Assembly: GCA_047495785.1 (NCBI GenBank)
Contig: JBLDXI010000030.1
Location: 1,364,001 to 1,428,000 of the forward strand
Source: Lepidodermella squamata
Lineage: Eukaryota > Gastrotricha
Length of the DNA: 64,000 nucleotides
Reading direction: 5' to 3'
This document shows, in pieces, positions 42,640-53,950 of this stretch. Numbering within the stretch: the stretch's first letter is position 1; each line of letters opens with the position of its first letter. A program made the position numbers and the translations under genes. The notes under the pieces are model-generated. The model saw nothing but the letters and a program-made list of their open reading frames with translations, made no database searches and was not told the DNA's origin.

Positions 42640-43860
42640 AAAATAAATCGAAATTAATCGAAATAGACCTTTAAAAATTCACCCAACTTGCTATTCAATT
42701 TTTGTTTTAATTTTGAAAGACAGCGTCCGAATTGTTAATCACCACCTTTACTCAAATTATCAACAATCGAAACTCAAATAATTAATGAAACATACCAATC
42801 TATATTATAAATTAATTACATACTCCTGTGTCTATAAGGCAATGTTAATGTAAATACCCGCAACACAGACCACCAATAAATCCGTTTCTCTCTCTAATTT
42901 TAAATATTTGAAAAATAATTTCAAAGACTAGAATATCAGAATATCAGTATATAAGAAATATCATTCAAAATTTTATAAATATATAAATGCAACATAATTT
43001 ATCTAAAAATTATCAGAGCGCAATATTTCAAAATTTACATGCATTTTCTAACCGGCTTCGTTTCGGCTTTGCGAAGAAACCGTAATCTGGAGTTTCAGCT
43101 GTCGATGATATTAGCGAAAACAACAAGCTTTCTCGGTCACTCAGGGCCGCGTTACACAGCTCAAGTAAATCAGGGCGAGAGACGGAAAGCGGCGTAGGTG
43201 TAGGTGTCAGCCTGTATTCAGAGGTGGACTCATCCTCGTGGGCAAGGCGTTTTAAAACCCTGGCCGTGTAACAAGGACGAGGTTCCCTATCAGCATCGGT
43301 CTTTTCTACTCGTGAAGCCTTGACCTTCCCTTTCAGGAGGCATAACGATGCAAGAATCGTGCAAGAAAGTTGGCAACAATGAATGTTACGGCAAATTTAA
43401 ACTCAGCCTTCGGCTCGCTAGTTTTGACAAAGCGCAGCGCTAACATGAAAGCCTAACCGCGGCGGTGGCGGCGTAACTTACGTCCGTACGGTCCGTACGG
43501 TGAGCTCATTCACAGACCAAAGGGGGGACCCTTATGTCGATTTTTCCAGTCCCTACCAGTTCCGCGGGCCTACTTCGCTCTACGGGCGTAACCATGCCTA
43601 TTTCTGATCAAGATTTCATTCATTTATTTGTCTCGAATAGCTGTGAAATCATTAGAACACTTCCTTCTCTACTGAATGATATCAATCACACGTCAATTAC
43701 ATGGTACTTTTGACGTACAATTTTGTGACTAATATGCGTGCAAGCGCGCCGGGTTGCTAGTGCGCGAGGCTGGCAGCGTAACAGGGAGGCGGGTGCGCGC
43801 CTTCGCCTCGCGCCGCCTAGTACATTCATGTAATCAGTGAGTCCGCGTGTCGAGTAAGCA
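42640..43860. other. AT-rich, repeat-bearing stretch without genes
   Basis: 42640-43040 is AT-rich with no features seen. Near 43480-43580 there is a piece of the 53577-53722 MITE family (ACGGTGAGCTCATTCACAG, AAAGGGGGGACCCTTATGTC). No gene. Confidence 0.35.
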
Positions 43861-43869
43861 GTGTATCAG

Positions 43870-44600
43870 TCTCAAGAGCTCAGCCCCATCTCACGCAAGT
43901 CGCTTTCAGTCGTTGCCCACCAAGTAGTTCTTGGCCGCCCGACCGCTCGTTTGCCCTGTGGTGTCCACCGAAGGGATGTCGGCCGATATTGGCCGGCATT
44001 TGCAGATATGCTGGAGATCCTCATTTTAGACGATCTTCGGCCAGAAAATGCCTTGAATTCGTCGGAGACGGCGGTTGTGGAATAATTCCAGCTTTTTCAC
44101 GTCAGTCCCTTCCCCAACTCTCGTGAGCACTTCGAACCGTACACCAAGACTGCCTTGACCGTGCACTTGTAAATACGCTTCTTGGTCGCCTTGCTGAGCT
44201 GTTTCGATCGCCAGACCGCCTTCAGCGAGGAGAGAGCGTGCTTTTCTTTCTTGAATCGAGAGACGATATCTGCGTGAGCTTCGTCAAGGCTGATAACACT
44301 GCCAAGGTACGGAAACGTCCTGGATGATGATCGGCCTCTTGTCGCTGGTGGCGATACGCATGGCCTTGCTGGGAATTGAGAGAAGAGTGATGCCTCGCCA
44401 ATTGTCGCTTTGGTATCTTCAAGATCAATCAGCCAAGCTTGGTGCTCGCTCTTCGAGTTAGATCTCTCGAAATAAACACTTAAGCGCGCTGGCAGTGGTA
44501 TCAACAGCAGCCTTGAGCATTTCGACCGTAATTGCGGCCGTAATCTTGAGTCATCGTAGTCATCTCTCTGATCTCTAACCATAGCACCTGGAAGCATCTA
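43870..44600 (-). pseudogene. LINE C-terminal relic
   Basis: Minus-strand 44597-44097 carries FPYLGSVISLDEAHADIVSR and LKAVWRSKQLSKATKKRIYK, the region after the reverse transcriptase in this LINE class. 43870-44050 is a diverged partner of 6330-6530 (shared CCAAGTAGTTCTTGGCCG and TTTGCCCTGTGG), which encodes the extreme C-terminus. Broken by frameshifts. Confidence 0.7.
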
Positions 44601-46268
44601 ATATTGATTTTCGAATTCCTCGCACTTGATTTAGTAATGAATGAAATGATCTTGTATAGAGAAGAGCTTTACTCTGTTGGTCTCAAAAGATCTTCTTCCC
44701 CCATCACAGGACACGATGATCTCCCTAGCTTGCCATACAAGCTCGTCAAATGACTTTGGGCGAATATGATCTCGAAAAAAGATCATTTCATTACTAAATC
44801 AAGTGCGAGGAATTCGAAAATCAATATTAGAAGCTTCCAGGTGTTATGGTTAGAGATCCAGAGAGATGACTAAGATGACTCAAGATCTCCCCTAAGGGGC
44901 TACTCCAGCGCCGGAGGGGCAAAAAAGTCGCATTTTCTGACCTATTACCACTGTCGGCCTGCGGCCTTTGACAGTTGACCGGGAACTCCGTGACTTTGTC
45001 AAGCACGCGGGCGCGTCTGACTTTAAACATGGATAACCTACGTATAACTTTTTCGTGCACACCCATGATGGTTGACTTGGCATGAGGGTCCATATCACGC
45101 ATCTTATCAAGTTACGTAGTAGCCCGGGCTATTATTTGAGATGGGCTTGCAAGTCAATGTATCGTTGCTCAGGGGGCTTCAATTCAGGATGAGCTACAAA
45201 TCAAGAATGTGCAAATATATGAACATTTACGTGTTAGTCACATTTGCTTACTCAGTAAAAATAGAGCGCATACGTAGCGTAAGGGTTTTTACCAAACTTG
45301 AGCGGGTCAGGGGCCAGGGAACGTGCTACCACCGCTAGTCGCAGGCCAAAAGTTGCAATGTCACACAAGCCGAAAAACAGTACGAATTGCATGTGCCTTA
45401 TGTCGTTCAACGGTCGTTCATTCCTTATGACTCTTTAAATTAGCCCAAACAATTTTAGTCGCTCTTCATTTTCTGAACTAGATTTTACGCCATTATTTTT
45501 CTTTGCCCATGACCTCGTTGGAAAACAAATGAGAAACTTTCCTTCAAGTATTCCTACATCGAATTCCTATAAGTGGCTTGACGATACTGATGACCTGGGC
45601 ACCTAACTACCACATTCGGCACTAATTTAAGTACGACTTGAGTACTACTCACTTTTCGACTTTTCCATAGCGACAGTGTCGAAAGGCGAGGGTTCTTATT
45701 TTTCCTTAAAATTTTGATCCAATCTGATAACGACATGTCTAGTGAAGCGCGGTAATACGGTAGGAATGCGATTGCTCAATAATCTTCACCATCAAATTCG
45801 AAATTCGCCTGACAAATTTGAAGTTATGGTGTAGTACCAACTGCGTAAGGTGAAGACCACAGTCAAAGACGCGAGAAAGGAATACGCTTATGTATGCTCA
45901 TTAGACATGTATGCGAGCGAAGCGAGCAGAAAAATTTAGCATTTTAAAGGTATTTTAGGATAGGTCCAATTTTAACGTTAAAAATGCTTGAGATGAGAGA
46001 GTTAGCAAGTTTCCGGACTAAGCTTTACAGGCGCGCAGGCAGGTTTTGGATTTCGGTGTTTACATTGTAAACCCTGTCAACCCCTTAAAAATAACACTGG
46101 CTCTATCTATCATAGTTATTGCGCTACAAGATAGAGGAGGTCAGGCGACGCGGCGACCGGAATTTGCAAAATTTCAAATTTCCCCCCGTAATTGCGTTAC
46201 CATGGGAAATATTTGAAAAAATTCTAAATTGTATTTAATTATATATTTTTAGTAATAATTGGACGATA
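44601..46268. other. Stretch without recognised genes; local inverted repeat
   Basis: Near 44570-44850 a palindrome-like arrangement is visible: GATTTTCGAATTCCTCGCAC and its inverse GTGCGAGGAATTCGAAAATC about 180 bp apart, with TGATTTAGTAATGAATGAA and its inverse next to them. It suggests a small inverted-repeat element in the LINE relic's flank. The rest shows no features. Confidence 0.4.
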
Positions 46269-47185
46269 CTTCTTTCCGCAGCAATTTTTTTCTTTTCGCA
46301 GCAAATTTATTCTTTCCGCATCAATTTTTTTTCTCGCAGTATCGCTTTATTTTCGCAGCAAATGAACGGTTTTTCTGCAGCAATTTATTTTTATTAGCTA
46401 AAATGGGAAAAGACCGGGTAATATAAACATTAGTAAACGAAAATGAAAATCTAGGACGGCTTACAACCTTGAAATATCCTCATACCATAATATACCAATC
46501 CGTTCAAAGTCCCCGATTTTAAGACCCAGCATCTAATCTCTAACCCTAACCCTAACCCTAACCCTAACCCTAACCCTAACCAGTTGAATAACCGACTAAA
46601 CTGGTTAGGTATTGAATTAAATGAAATTTCGTACCGCATTAAGATTTGCCCAACGAGAAACATTGTGGGGCTATTTCTTTAAGGTTTTTGGGGCATTTCT
46701 TCACGGGATACATGTACATGTACGGAGACATAGGGGATACATGTACGGGGTGGGGTACATGTAGTTAGATACATTTGACCCTCGAGCATTCGCTGCCTCC
46801 CGTAGGAAGAGCTTACAATTGTTGATGGAGACGGCATAAATAATTCATATATTTTAGTAATTGAATTTGGCAGTTAATCAAGTCGCGATGTTTAAAATGT
46901 GAAAAACAATTTGTTAACGACCTTAGGCCGTCGTTCCACTCGCTCAAGTCGCGTCAAATTTTGGGCGCGTGCTTGCTACAATCACCTGGCGTGATTTTAA
47001 ATATTGAATAGTGAATAGCCTTAATATAGTTTGGTGGCTATATTATTTCAATTAGTTATTCAATTAGCATTTACTGCGGAAAATACGTTGATTTGCTGCG
47101 AAAAGAAAGTGATACTGCGAGAAAAAAAAATGCTGCGGAAAGAACAAATTTGCTGCGAAAAGAAAAAAATTGCTGCGGAAAGAAG
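46269..47185. mobile_element. Inverted-repeat element with internal motif arrays, TA-flanked
   Basis: A 917-bp element. Both ends are about 120-bp inverted repeats built of tandem, slightly varied units of the type TTCTTTCCGCAGCAATTTT, five or six per end. TA flanks each side. The middle holds a telomere-like tract. No transposase frame. The ends' repeated GC-poor units are like subterminal transposase binding arrays. Family unassigned; TA duplication suggests a Tc1/mariner-type enzyme. Confidence 0.75.
46541..46581 (+). repeat. Interstitial telomere-like tract, (CCCTAA)n
   Basis: Nearly seven perfect CCCTAA units (TTAGGG on the minus strand). It lies inside the element at 46269-47185 and is flanked by ordinary sequence on both sides, so it is not a chromosome end. 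Confidence 0.95.
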
Positions 47186-47289
47186 TATAATTTAATTTAT
47201 AATTTAATAAAATTATTGAACTTGCGTGAAGAAAATGAAGGAAAAGGCAGAATTTTTAAACTTTTACCTGCACGGAACTAAGCGGGGTC

Positions 47290-47880
47290 CGGGATTAAGC
47301 CGCGCCATCTGCTCCCGTTCGCTTGTCAGCAGCTTACCATCTTTGTTTTTGATGGGCGCCGAACACCCGCCTCGCTTGTCACCTACAAGAAGCTTGATCA
47401 CTTTATACAGCTTTCGGAGATCAATTTTCGCATTTGCTTCTTCCGCTTCAGCCGCCAGATCGTTCATGAACTGTCGTTTGTCGTGCCTCGTGCTCCTATT
47501 AACTGACATGTTCGTAAGCCGCCTCAGCTTGCTCAAGGATTTGCGGAGTCGAAGTTTAGAGACGTTACTCCTGCAAACGCGCCCTACTCTCGATTAACGC
47601 TCATGTTTTATCGGAGATCCAAGGCTTCCTCGTGTTCTTCCTCCAGCCCAAGAGCCCCTCAGCAGATGTGACGATCGCGAATCCAAAGAGCCACTTCCAG
47701 TCCGTTGATTGCGCAAAATTCAACGAAACGCTCAGCATTATCGTTTCGGGTCACCGGTGAGTATTTACCCAGGCACTGATCGTAGGCGAAGTTGTCCGAT
47801 CCAACCTTACCGTTCAAGTCCCCCACGGCCATAAGATTTCTTGGCACAAGCTCAACTTGCACGTGGTAGGTCCTACGACA
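47290..47880 (-). pseudogene. LINE relic (endonuclease and linker)
   Basis: 47862-47659 reads AVGDLNGKVGSDNFAYDQCL, the endonuclease GDLN motif region, and NDNAERFVEFCAINGLEV. 47536-47290 reads KRQFMNDLAAEAEEANAKID and KDGKLLTSEREQMA, the linker. Frameshifted relative to each other. It ends abruptly at about 47290 where an unrelated sequence begins. Close to the copy at 6.3-8.0 kb. Confidence 0.8.
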
Positions 47881-49720
47881 TGCATCGATACAAGGAACAA
47901 TAAATGTTCTAATAACAAACGATTGAAGAAAATTGCAAATAAAAGGAAGCCAGGTTCTTGTTACTGCATCAGGGTAAAATGTAAATTTTTTTATTCTCGT
48001 TACAAATAGAACGGCAATTTACTTATTTTGAAATTAACATAACCGGAAAGGGCGATTTCGTAATTTCGACTTTGACAGTGCACCAACATTTTGATTTGAT
48101 CAATTTTTGATCGCCCTTTTGAGCGAATGTTAATTTGTGATTTTGGCTACCTATAAGACTTAGAAATAGACTACTATCTAAAACCGTTTGGAAACTGTGG
48201 CCAATTCAAAATTGGTAACGGGGATGTGAAATTTCGATTTTTTTTCAATTCAAAATTAAGGTGATTTCACTTCATCAATCGAGCAATTTAAAAGCTACTA
48301 AAGTGTCATATTCTCATTGACCTGTGTGTAAATTTATTCGAATTTCTGATGAAAAATGACTGCTCCATGCGAATGTTATCAAACCGGCCGAAACCGACCT
48401 ATCCGCCTGGACTTATACAGGCGGAGCGCGTAATTTTTGTGCTTAAAAAACTGACGCCAGGAAAAACTTGCATGGCCGAATATGGAATAGCTGAAATGAT
48501 CTGAATACTGAGCCTCTAAAACTTTTTTAAACTGAATTTCTTTGGATATATGAAAACAGTTTTGCGACCTCGAGTAATTTTATTCCGACAGCGTGGAGAT
48601 TCAGCAACGTTTCGAGTACCAATCATATTAGCTAATATTAGCCTGATGATGGGTACGTGGTCCCCGAAACGTCGCTGGTCCGAACTGTCGGAATAAAATT
48701 ACTCGAGCAAAACTGTTGTCATATATTTAAATTATGTGTTCCGGGTGCTGAAATCAGCTGGGCCGAAAGAGCGATTTCGACCACTTTTCACACAATCTTA
48801 ACGGTGATAGTCATTCATGAACAAACGGGTTTCAAAATCGTGATCTCCGGCCCCTAAAATTCCTAACAATTCTATCAAATATTTTATCTCTCGGATAATT
48901 CATCCATGAAAAGGTTAAATATGCGAACGGGAAATTATGTTATTGTGATTACGCAACACAAAATCAGAGCTGAGAAACCAATTGAAAAATGATTTTGTAA
49001 GTAAGGATTCGTAAGGAAATTCAAAAGTTGTAGAGGTGTTCTGTTGGTAAAAATCAAGGGCGTCCTTAATTAGCAAGTTCAATAAGCGTCGCGAGAAACG
49101 AGAAACCACGCATGAAAGGCAGTGACAGTTGGCAGCAGTTGCCGGTGGTCATCTTGGTTACGATGCAACCAACAACCATAAACCATAAGTATACATTAAG
49201 ATTTAACCTTTGTTAGTTAGAAATAAAGAAACTCTTAAAAACAACGAAACGGCGTATAGCCGCTTCCTCTCATAGTTAAAAAAACGTTGTTTATCTTAAT
49301 ATCCATGCAAAAAAATGTTTACGAGTCATTCGTACGGTGCATAATACCACATGGATCATATGGTTTTTTTCTAGGAAAAATCAAGGGCGTCGTTAATTAA
49401 CAAGTTTAATAAGCGTCAAGGGAAACCAATCATAACACGCACGAAAGGCACTGGCAGCTGGCTGCAGTTGCTGAGTGATCAACTCCGTTACGATGCAACC
49501 AACAACTATCCTGGTAGCACAACTAAGTATACATTATACCATTGTTATTTATAAATGAAGAAGCATTTCTCTAAAAAAACATCAAAACGGCGTATTGCCG
49601 CTTCCTCTCGCAAACGTTCAAAAAAAACGTTGTAGGCGTAAGAGATCCATGCACAACGAAAAACGTTTACAATTTATTTGTACCGTGGCAACACTACCTG
49701 AGACAAGCCCGCGGACGAGT
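47881..49720. repeat. Dispersed repeat unit, paralogue of 8041-9900, with internal tandem duplication
   Basis: Collinear with 8041-9900 except that the TA element is missing and a MITE is added at 48546-48726. The last part is tandemly duplicated: 49049-49360 and 49381-49700 both run from CAAGGGCGTC(C/G)TTAATTA through CGATGCAACCAACAAC and GCCGCTTCCTCTC to a TTTACGA/TTTACAA tail. The 9.6-kb paralogue has one unit only. Confidence 0.65.
48546..48726. mobile_element. Inverted-repeat MITE
   Basis: About 181 bp. The inner 23 bp of each end is a perfect inverted repeat (CTCGAGTAATTTTATTCCGA then CAG). The outer part, ATATATGA..ACAGTTTTGC, is imperfect. The paralogous repeat at 8.42 kb lacks it. 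Boundaries are approximate to a few bases. Confidence 0.7.
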
Positions 49721-49956
49721 CTTTTTGTTATTGTTCTATTTTGATTTAGTCATTCGTGAATAATTTCCTTTGCTTTTTGTAATCGTTTGAGAATTGTCCT
49801 TCAGTTCATTCAGAAATCACATGATGGGATCAGTTGGGACGTCCTGGTTTCGTGTATCTGCGCCACTACAGTGTATATCTTGCGTTGCATGTAAATTACC
49901 TGAGGGAAGTTATCGAGTTGAGATGACATAAACGGAGTGCAATCATGAGTGCTTAA

Positions 49957-50465
49957 CACTTTAACTGCCAAAATACACTGCGAGATCCGATATTTGGATT
50001 CAAATCCTGAGTCTGTCAAAAGTCCTTTTTTCGGGTCAACCATGCATCGTATTGCGAAATGGCCGACGACAAAGTGTAGGCCATGACCCGGCGGTTCTTT
50101 TGACACCGAATTTGGGGACTCAACGTCTGAGCAGGTCTTTGAAAATGACTGTGAAAAAACGTCGAAATTTTGGATTAGAGCCAAAAAGCAGACCCAAGAA
50201 CTGGACCTAATTATTAGACCCAGATTATATGGCGCAACAATCAAAATTTCACTGTTTTTACAAGTTGATTTCTGTGCGTTCCTTGAAGTCTTAAGTCTTT
50301 GGCCCCAAATTTGGTGTCAAAAGAACCGCCGGGTCATGGCCTACACTTTGTCGTCGGCCATTTTGCCGTACGACGCATCGTTTACCCGAAAAAGAGGACT
50401 TTTGACAGGCCCAGGATTTGGATCCAAATATCGGATCTCGCAGGCTATTTTTGGCAGTTAAAGTG
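49957..50465. mobile_element. piggyBac-like foldback MITE (TTAA duplication)
   Basis: A 509-bp element whose ends are inverted repeats about 170 bp long, starting CACTTTAACTGCCAAAA, with a spacer of about 170 bp. TTAA flanks it on both sides (49953-49956, 50466-50469), the piggyBac target. It contains no transposase. Long open frames on the minus strand are by-products of the arms. Confidence 0.8.
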
Positions 50466-50469
50466 TTAA

Positions 50470-53283
50470 TAAGAGAGATTAACAAGTCTATGTTGAAAGT
50501 CGGTTGAAGATAGTTTCTCGTTGAGCTTATAATGCTCAAATGAAAATAACTGGGGCATAGGGCATGCTTTCTGTCAGTCAGTCAGATCTAATTGGTGGTG
50601 TTTGAAGATGGCAAAAACTTCTTCTTTTGCGTTTCATGGGTCAAAGTCCCTCCCAACAGTTCGAATTCTCATAGCTCGAAGTTCGTCATTCGTAGTTCGA
50701 AATAGTTCGAATTCTCTAGAAATGTTTCAAATGACAATTTCTCGTGTTTCACCAAAGAAGGGGGTCACCAAAGAAGCTAAATAAATGCAGGATTAATGTT
50801 AAATAAAATACGCGGAAGTTACTAATGCTTTTTTTAATTCATCAATCATCAACACTTATTCCTTTTTGTAACTGTAAGATGGTCGCAATGAACACTAAGC
50901 TTGCATTCATGCATTCATAATTCTGCGTGGTAGTGACCCAATTATTCCATCATGTCGTTAGCGTTGTTGAACAACTCAGATTCAGGCTTTTTTGCGTCAG
51001 TTTGAAGGTGGATGGTGGCAAGTAGAAAGTAATTTGCTGTAACGTCTTCATTCACGTAAACCTGCCGTATATACAAGCCTAAAATATCAGAGTTATTCTA
51101 CGGCGCTAATGATGTTTTTGTACCGCAAATAGATAATAATTAAGAGCTAATTTCATTACTGTATGTAAAAACCATAACCATGAGGGTAATGTGAATGAAG
51201 GTAATTTGTTTATTACAATGATGTATGATAACCTCGCCAAGGAAACAATCATGTATGAAAAATGAAAAAAAAAAATTTCTCTTATCCCTGCACGAGCGCC
51301 ATCCCTGCTTTGTCCAGAAATCGATTGGTATTGAACCTAAAGATATTATGTTAGCCCGTGTTAAAATTCAACCGGTTTTAACTGAGAGAAGGATAATCAG
51401 CTGAGAACCGCGATACCGCGCTCTCTTCGCGCTGGATCACGCGACTGAGTGAGCGTGCGGGTGAGCACGGGCAGCGGCGTTGCGTAACTCTCAGCTGAGA
51501 AACTTGGTTATTATTACGGCGAAACGAAGCGAATTCGTCCGCGCGGCATCGGGATCGGTGGTTTACAAATGTTCATTCCATGAAATGGGATGAAAGATGG
51601 TAATTAAGCTAGTAGCCGGTTACACAATTGCGTGTAATGGGAAGATTAAGAGCTAAAATTCGCGATTAGGTGGTAGCTCATTTTAAGGAAGAACGTCCCC
51701 CAATTCTCGTAGTGCGCAAAACGCCAAAGTCGAAGTTGGTTATAAAGTAAAGGCAGCGCGCGCTGATGTCACACATGAAATTTGAAAATTTGAATAAAAT
51801 AATTGAATATTAAACTAGGACGTGGTTCATTAATTGTTAGTAAATGTTTGGCTGAATTTTCCAACACACATCGCACCACCTTGTAAAGTTTTTGATGGCG
51901 AGGAATTTTAAGAAACACATGAGATATTTGGATTTAGCGTGAAAATATCATCTTTTTTCACAAATTTGCGCGTGATTGTGATTCAACATGGAGGAAAATT
52001 GCGCGGAAAAAGAATTGAAATGTTGTTCTCGTGCGCGCGTGTTTGTGTGTTTGTGTGTTGATTGTGTCGACTCGCGCGCACAACCTCTCGCGTTTATACT
52101 GCGCAGTGTTGAGAGAACACGCACTATTTTTAAACGCGCGCATTAAAACAGATGAACATTTCTGCCCCATTTCTCGCTCATTTTGAAAGATAAACGCGCG
52201 TAAATTGGCAGATAAATCTAACTTTTCACGATGAATCAGATTATCTAATTTGTTTCTTGAAATTCCTTACCATTAAGAAATTAATATTCATATAGCCAAA
52301 TTCTTGTATCACTTAGACATTTATCACGAGCGCGCGCGCTTATGAAAATGTATACCATAGGTAAAATGTTTACTCTGCAGGTATGAGCAGTATTCACAGA
52401 TAATTCACGCACATCAAGCGACGCATCAAGAAGGGCATCAGGGTGCGCCGCTTTCGCACGAGTATCAGCGTAATAATATCAAATTCTCAGCTGAGAATTA
52501 CCCCGGCGCTCACTCGGTCACGTGATACAGCGGGAAGGGAGCCGTAGTACATTTTATATTATAGGCTGAGAATAGACTGAGAACAGACCGAATGTCGGCC
52601 GAGAATAGGGCGTAAGACAATATCGGAGTCTCGCCTAACGTAACATTTTGATAAGAATGATGAATGATATGAATTCACCCTTGAGAAATGAGAAATGATA
52701 GATCTCATAATACTAAATGAACAAATAATTAACACCATTCGTGCGCGATATTTTGCAACAATATTTCAACTCGACCTGTGGCTAGCTGTATTCCAGATTG
52801 CAGATGGTGATAATAGATAATAGAGTCAGCAGTTCTTTTTTACTATCGTGTCCAGCTGGATTTGACATTTTACGTCCAATTCTACGAGAAAAAGCTCATT
52901 TGAGTTGAATTATTTCCAGAATCACTAATGACAGGCCCCTGTAGTCTATGTTCTTCCATCTTCTTTTCAGGGGGACGAATTGCCAGCCAAGAGGCAAGTT
53001 TCTCGCAGGGCTATTTTACTCAAATGAAAAGTAGCTCATGCTTTTGTGTCGGTCAGTCAGTTCTAATTGATATGTTTTTTCACGTGGCATAATATTGGTT
53101 TGTTTGCACTTCAGGGATCAAAGTCCTGACTGAACAATTTCGTATCCCCTCGAAACTTGACACGCATTCCAGTCGTAAATATTAACCTCCAAATGAAAAA
53201 AAAACATGAAGAAACTCTGCAGGATCTAAGAAGAATGCCCCCATTATTTTCCGATACCGTCTGATACCGAGCACCCTAGGGCT
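50470..53283. repeat. Nested dispersed repeats (repeat R and others), no gene
   Basis: 50505-50620 matches 9935-10030 (GGGCATGCTTTC, GTCAGTCAG). 50900-51420 is a repeat R copy (GGTAGTGACCCAATTATTCC, TTGTTGAACAACTCAGATT). 51440-52530 is CG-rich with many CGCGCG words and is bounded by inverted words (TCTCAGCTGAGAA with GTGAGCG..ACGCGA). 52610-52930 resumes repeat R (AACACCATTCGTGCGCG, CTGTGGCTAGCTGTATTCC). No coding potential recognised. Confidence 0.5.
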
Positions 53284-53950
53284 TTTCAAATGGAATAGTT
53301 TTAATAGTTGTTGCTTGATCGGTCCAGATCGCCCAACAATTCGGGAGTTTCCATTAGATCAGTGCACTTGCATTAGGTATCACTTGTTGAAACATTCCTA
53401 AGAGACCGAATGATAGTCTGAAACGACTTTTTCATCCCAGAATCAATGCAACTCAATTATCATTGCAAACATTTCATATCCTGGCCTTTGCAAATGAGTT
53501 CGCTAACGCTGGCAATAATTGAGCGGGTTTTTTTTCAACCCATTTTTGGGCAAAATAATGTAGAATTGCACGCAATCAGAGAGCGAAGTATCGCTAGGGA
53601 TGGTAGGGATCATCCCTACCAGTTCCACCGGTCCGTACGGTGAGCTCATTCACAGACCAAAGGGGGGACCCTTATGTCGATTTTTGCAATCCCAACCAGT
53701 TCCGCGATCCTACTTCGCTCTATGCACGCAATAATATGTGCGACCGTCCGCGAGAAATGCAATAACATATTATTTAGCTATTTGTCAAAGAGTCAACACA
53801 CATTGGTGTCATCTTGAGTATCAAAACAAATTAGCCATGCTCACCGCATCACTGAGCCTTTGACTCATTAGTGGCTTTTATACTGGCTTTTTGGTTTTTT
53901 GTCATTCAACTTCAAAACAATTGACGCGCGTATCAAGTAAATTGCACGTA
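53284..53950. repeat. Dispersed repeat, paralogue of 12540-13270
   Basis: Same unit as at 12.5-13.3 kb (CAAATGGAATAGTTTTAAT, ACATTTCATATCCTGGCC). A 146-bp MITE is inserted at 53577-53722. Confidence 0.65.
53577..53722. mobile_element. MITE with about 10-bp target duplication
   Basis: A 146-bp element, ends (C)AGAGAGCGAAGTA and TACTTCGCTCTA, flanked by the direct repeat TGCACGCAAT (53567-53576 and 53723-53732). The paralogous site at 13028 is empty and has the word once (TTGCACGCAGTAATA). A 9-10 bp duplication fits Mutator-like or hAT-like insertion. Other members at 36313-36426 and 43480-43580. Confidence 0.8.

Noticed and set aside
46541-46581. Possible chromosome end
   Set aside because: The CCCTAA tract is only about 41 bp and is flanked on both sides by unique sequence within a TA-flanked element.
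46451-46663. Frame with a Leu-Gly repeat
   Set aside because: It is the translation of the telomere-like tract.
49810-50244. 144-codon minus-strand frame as a gene
   Set aside because: It lies mostly within the inverted arm of the TTAA-flanked element.
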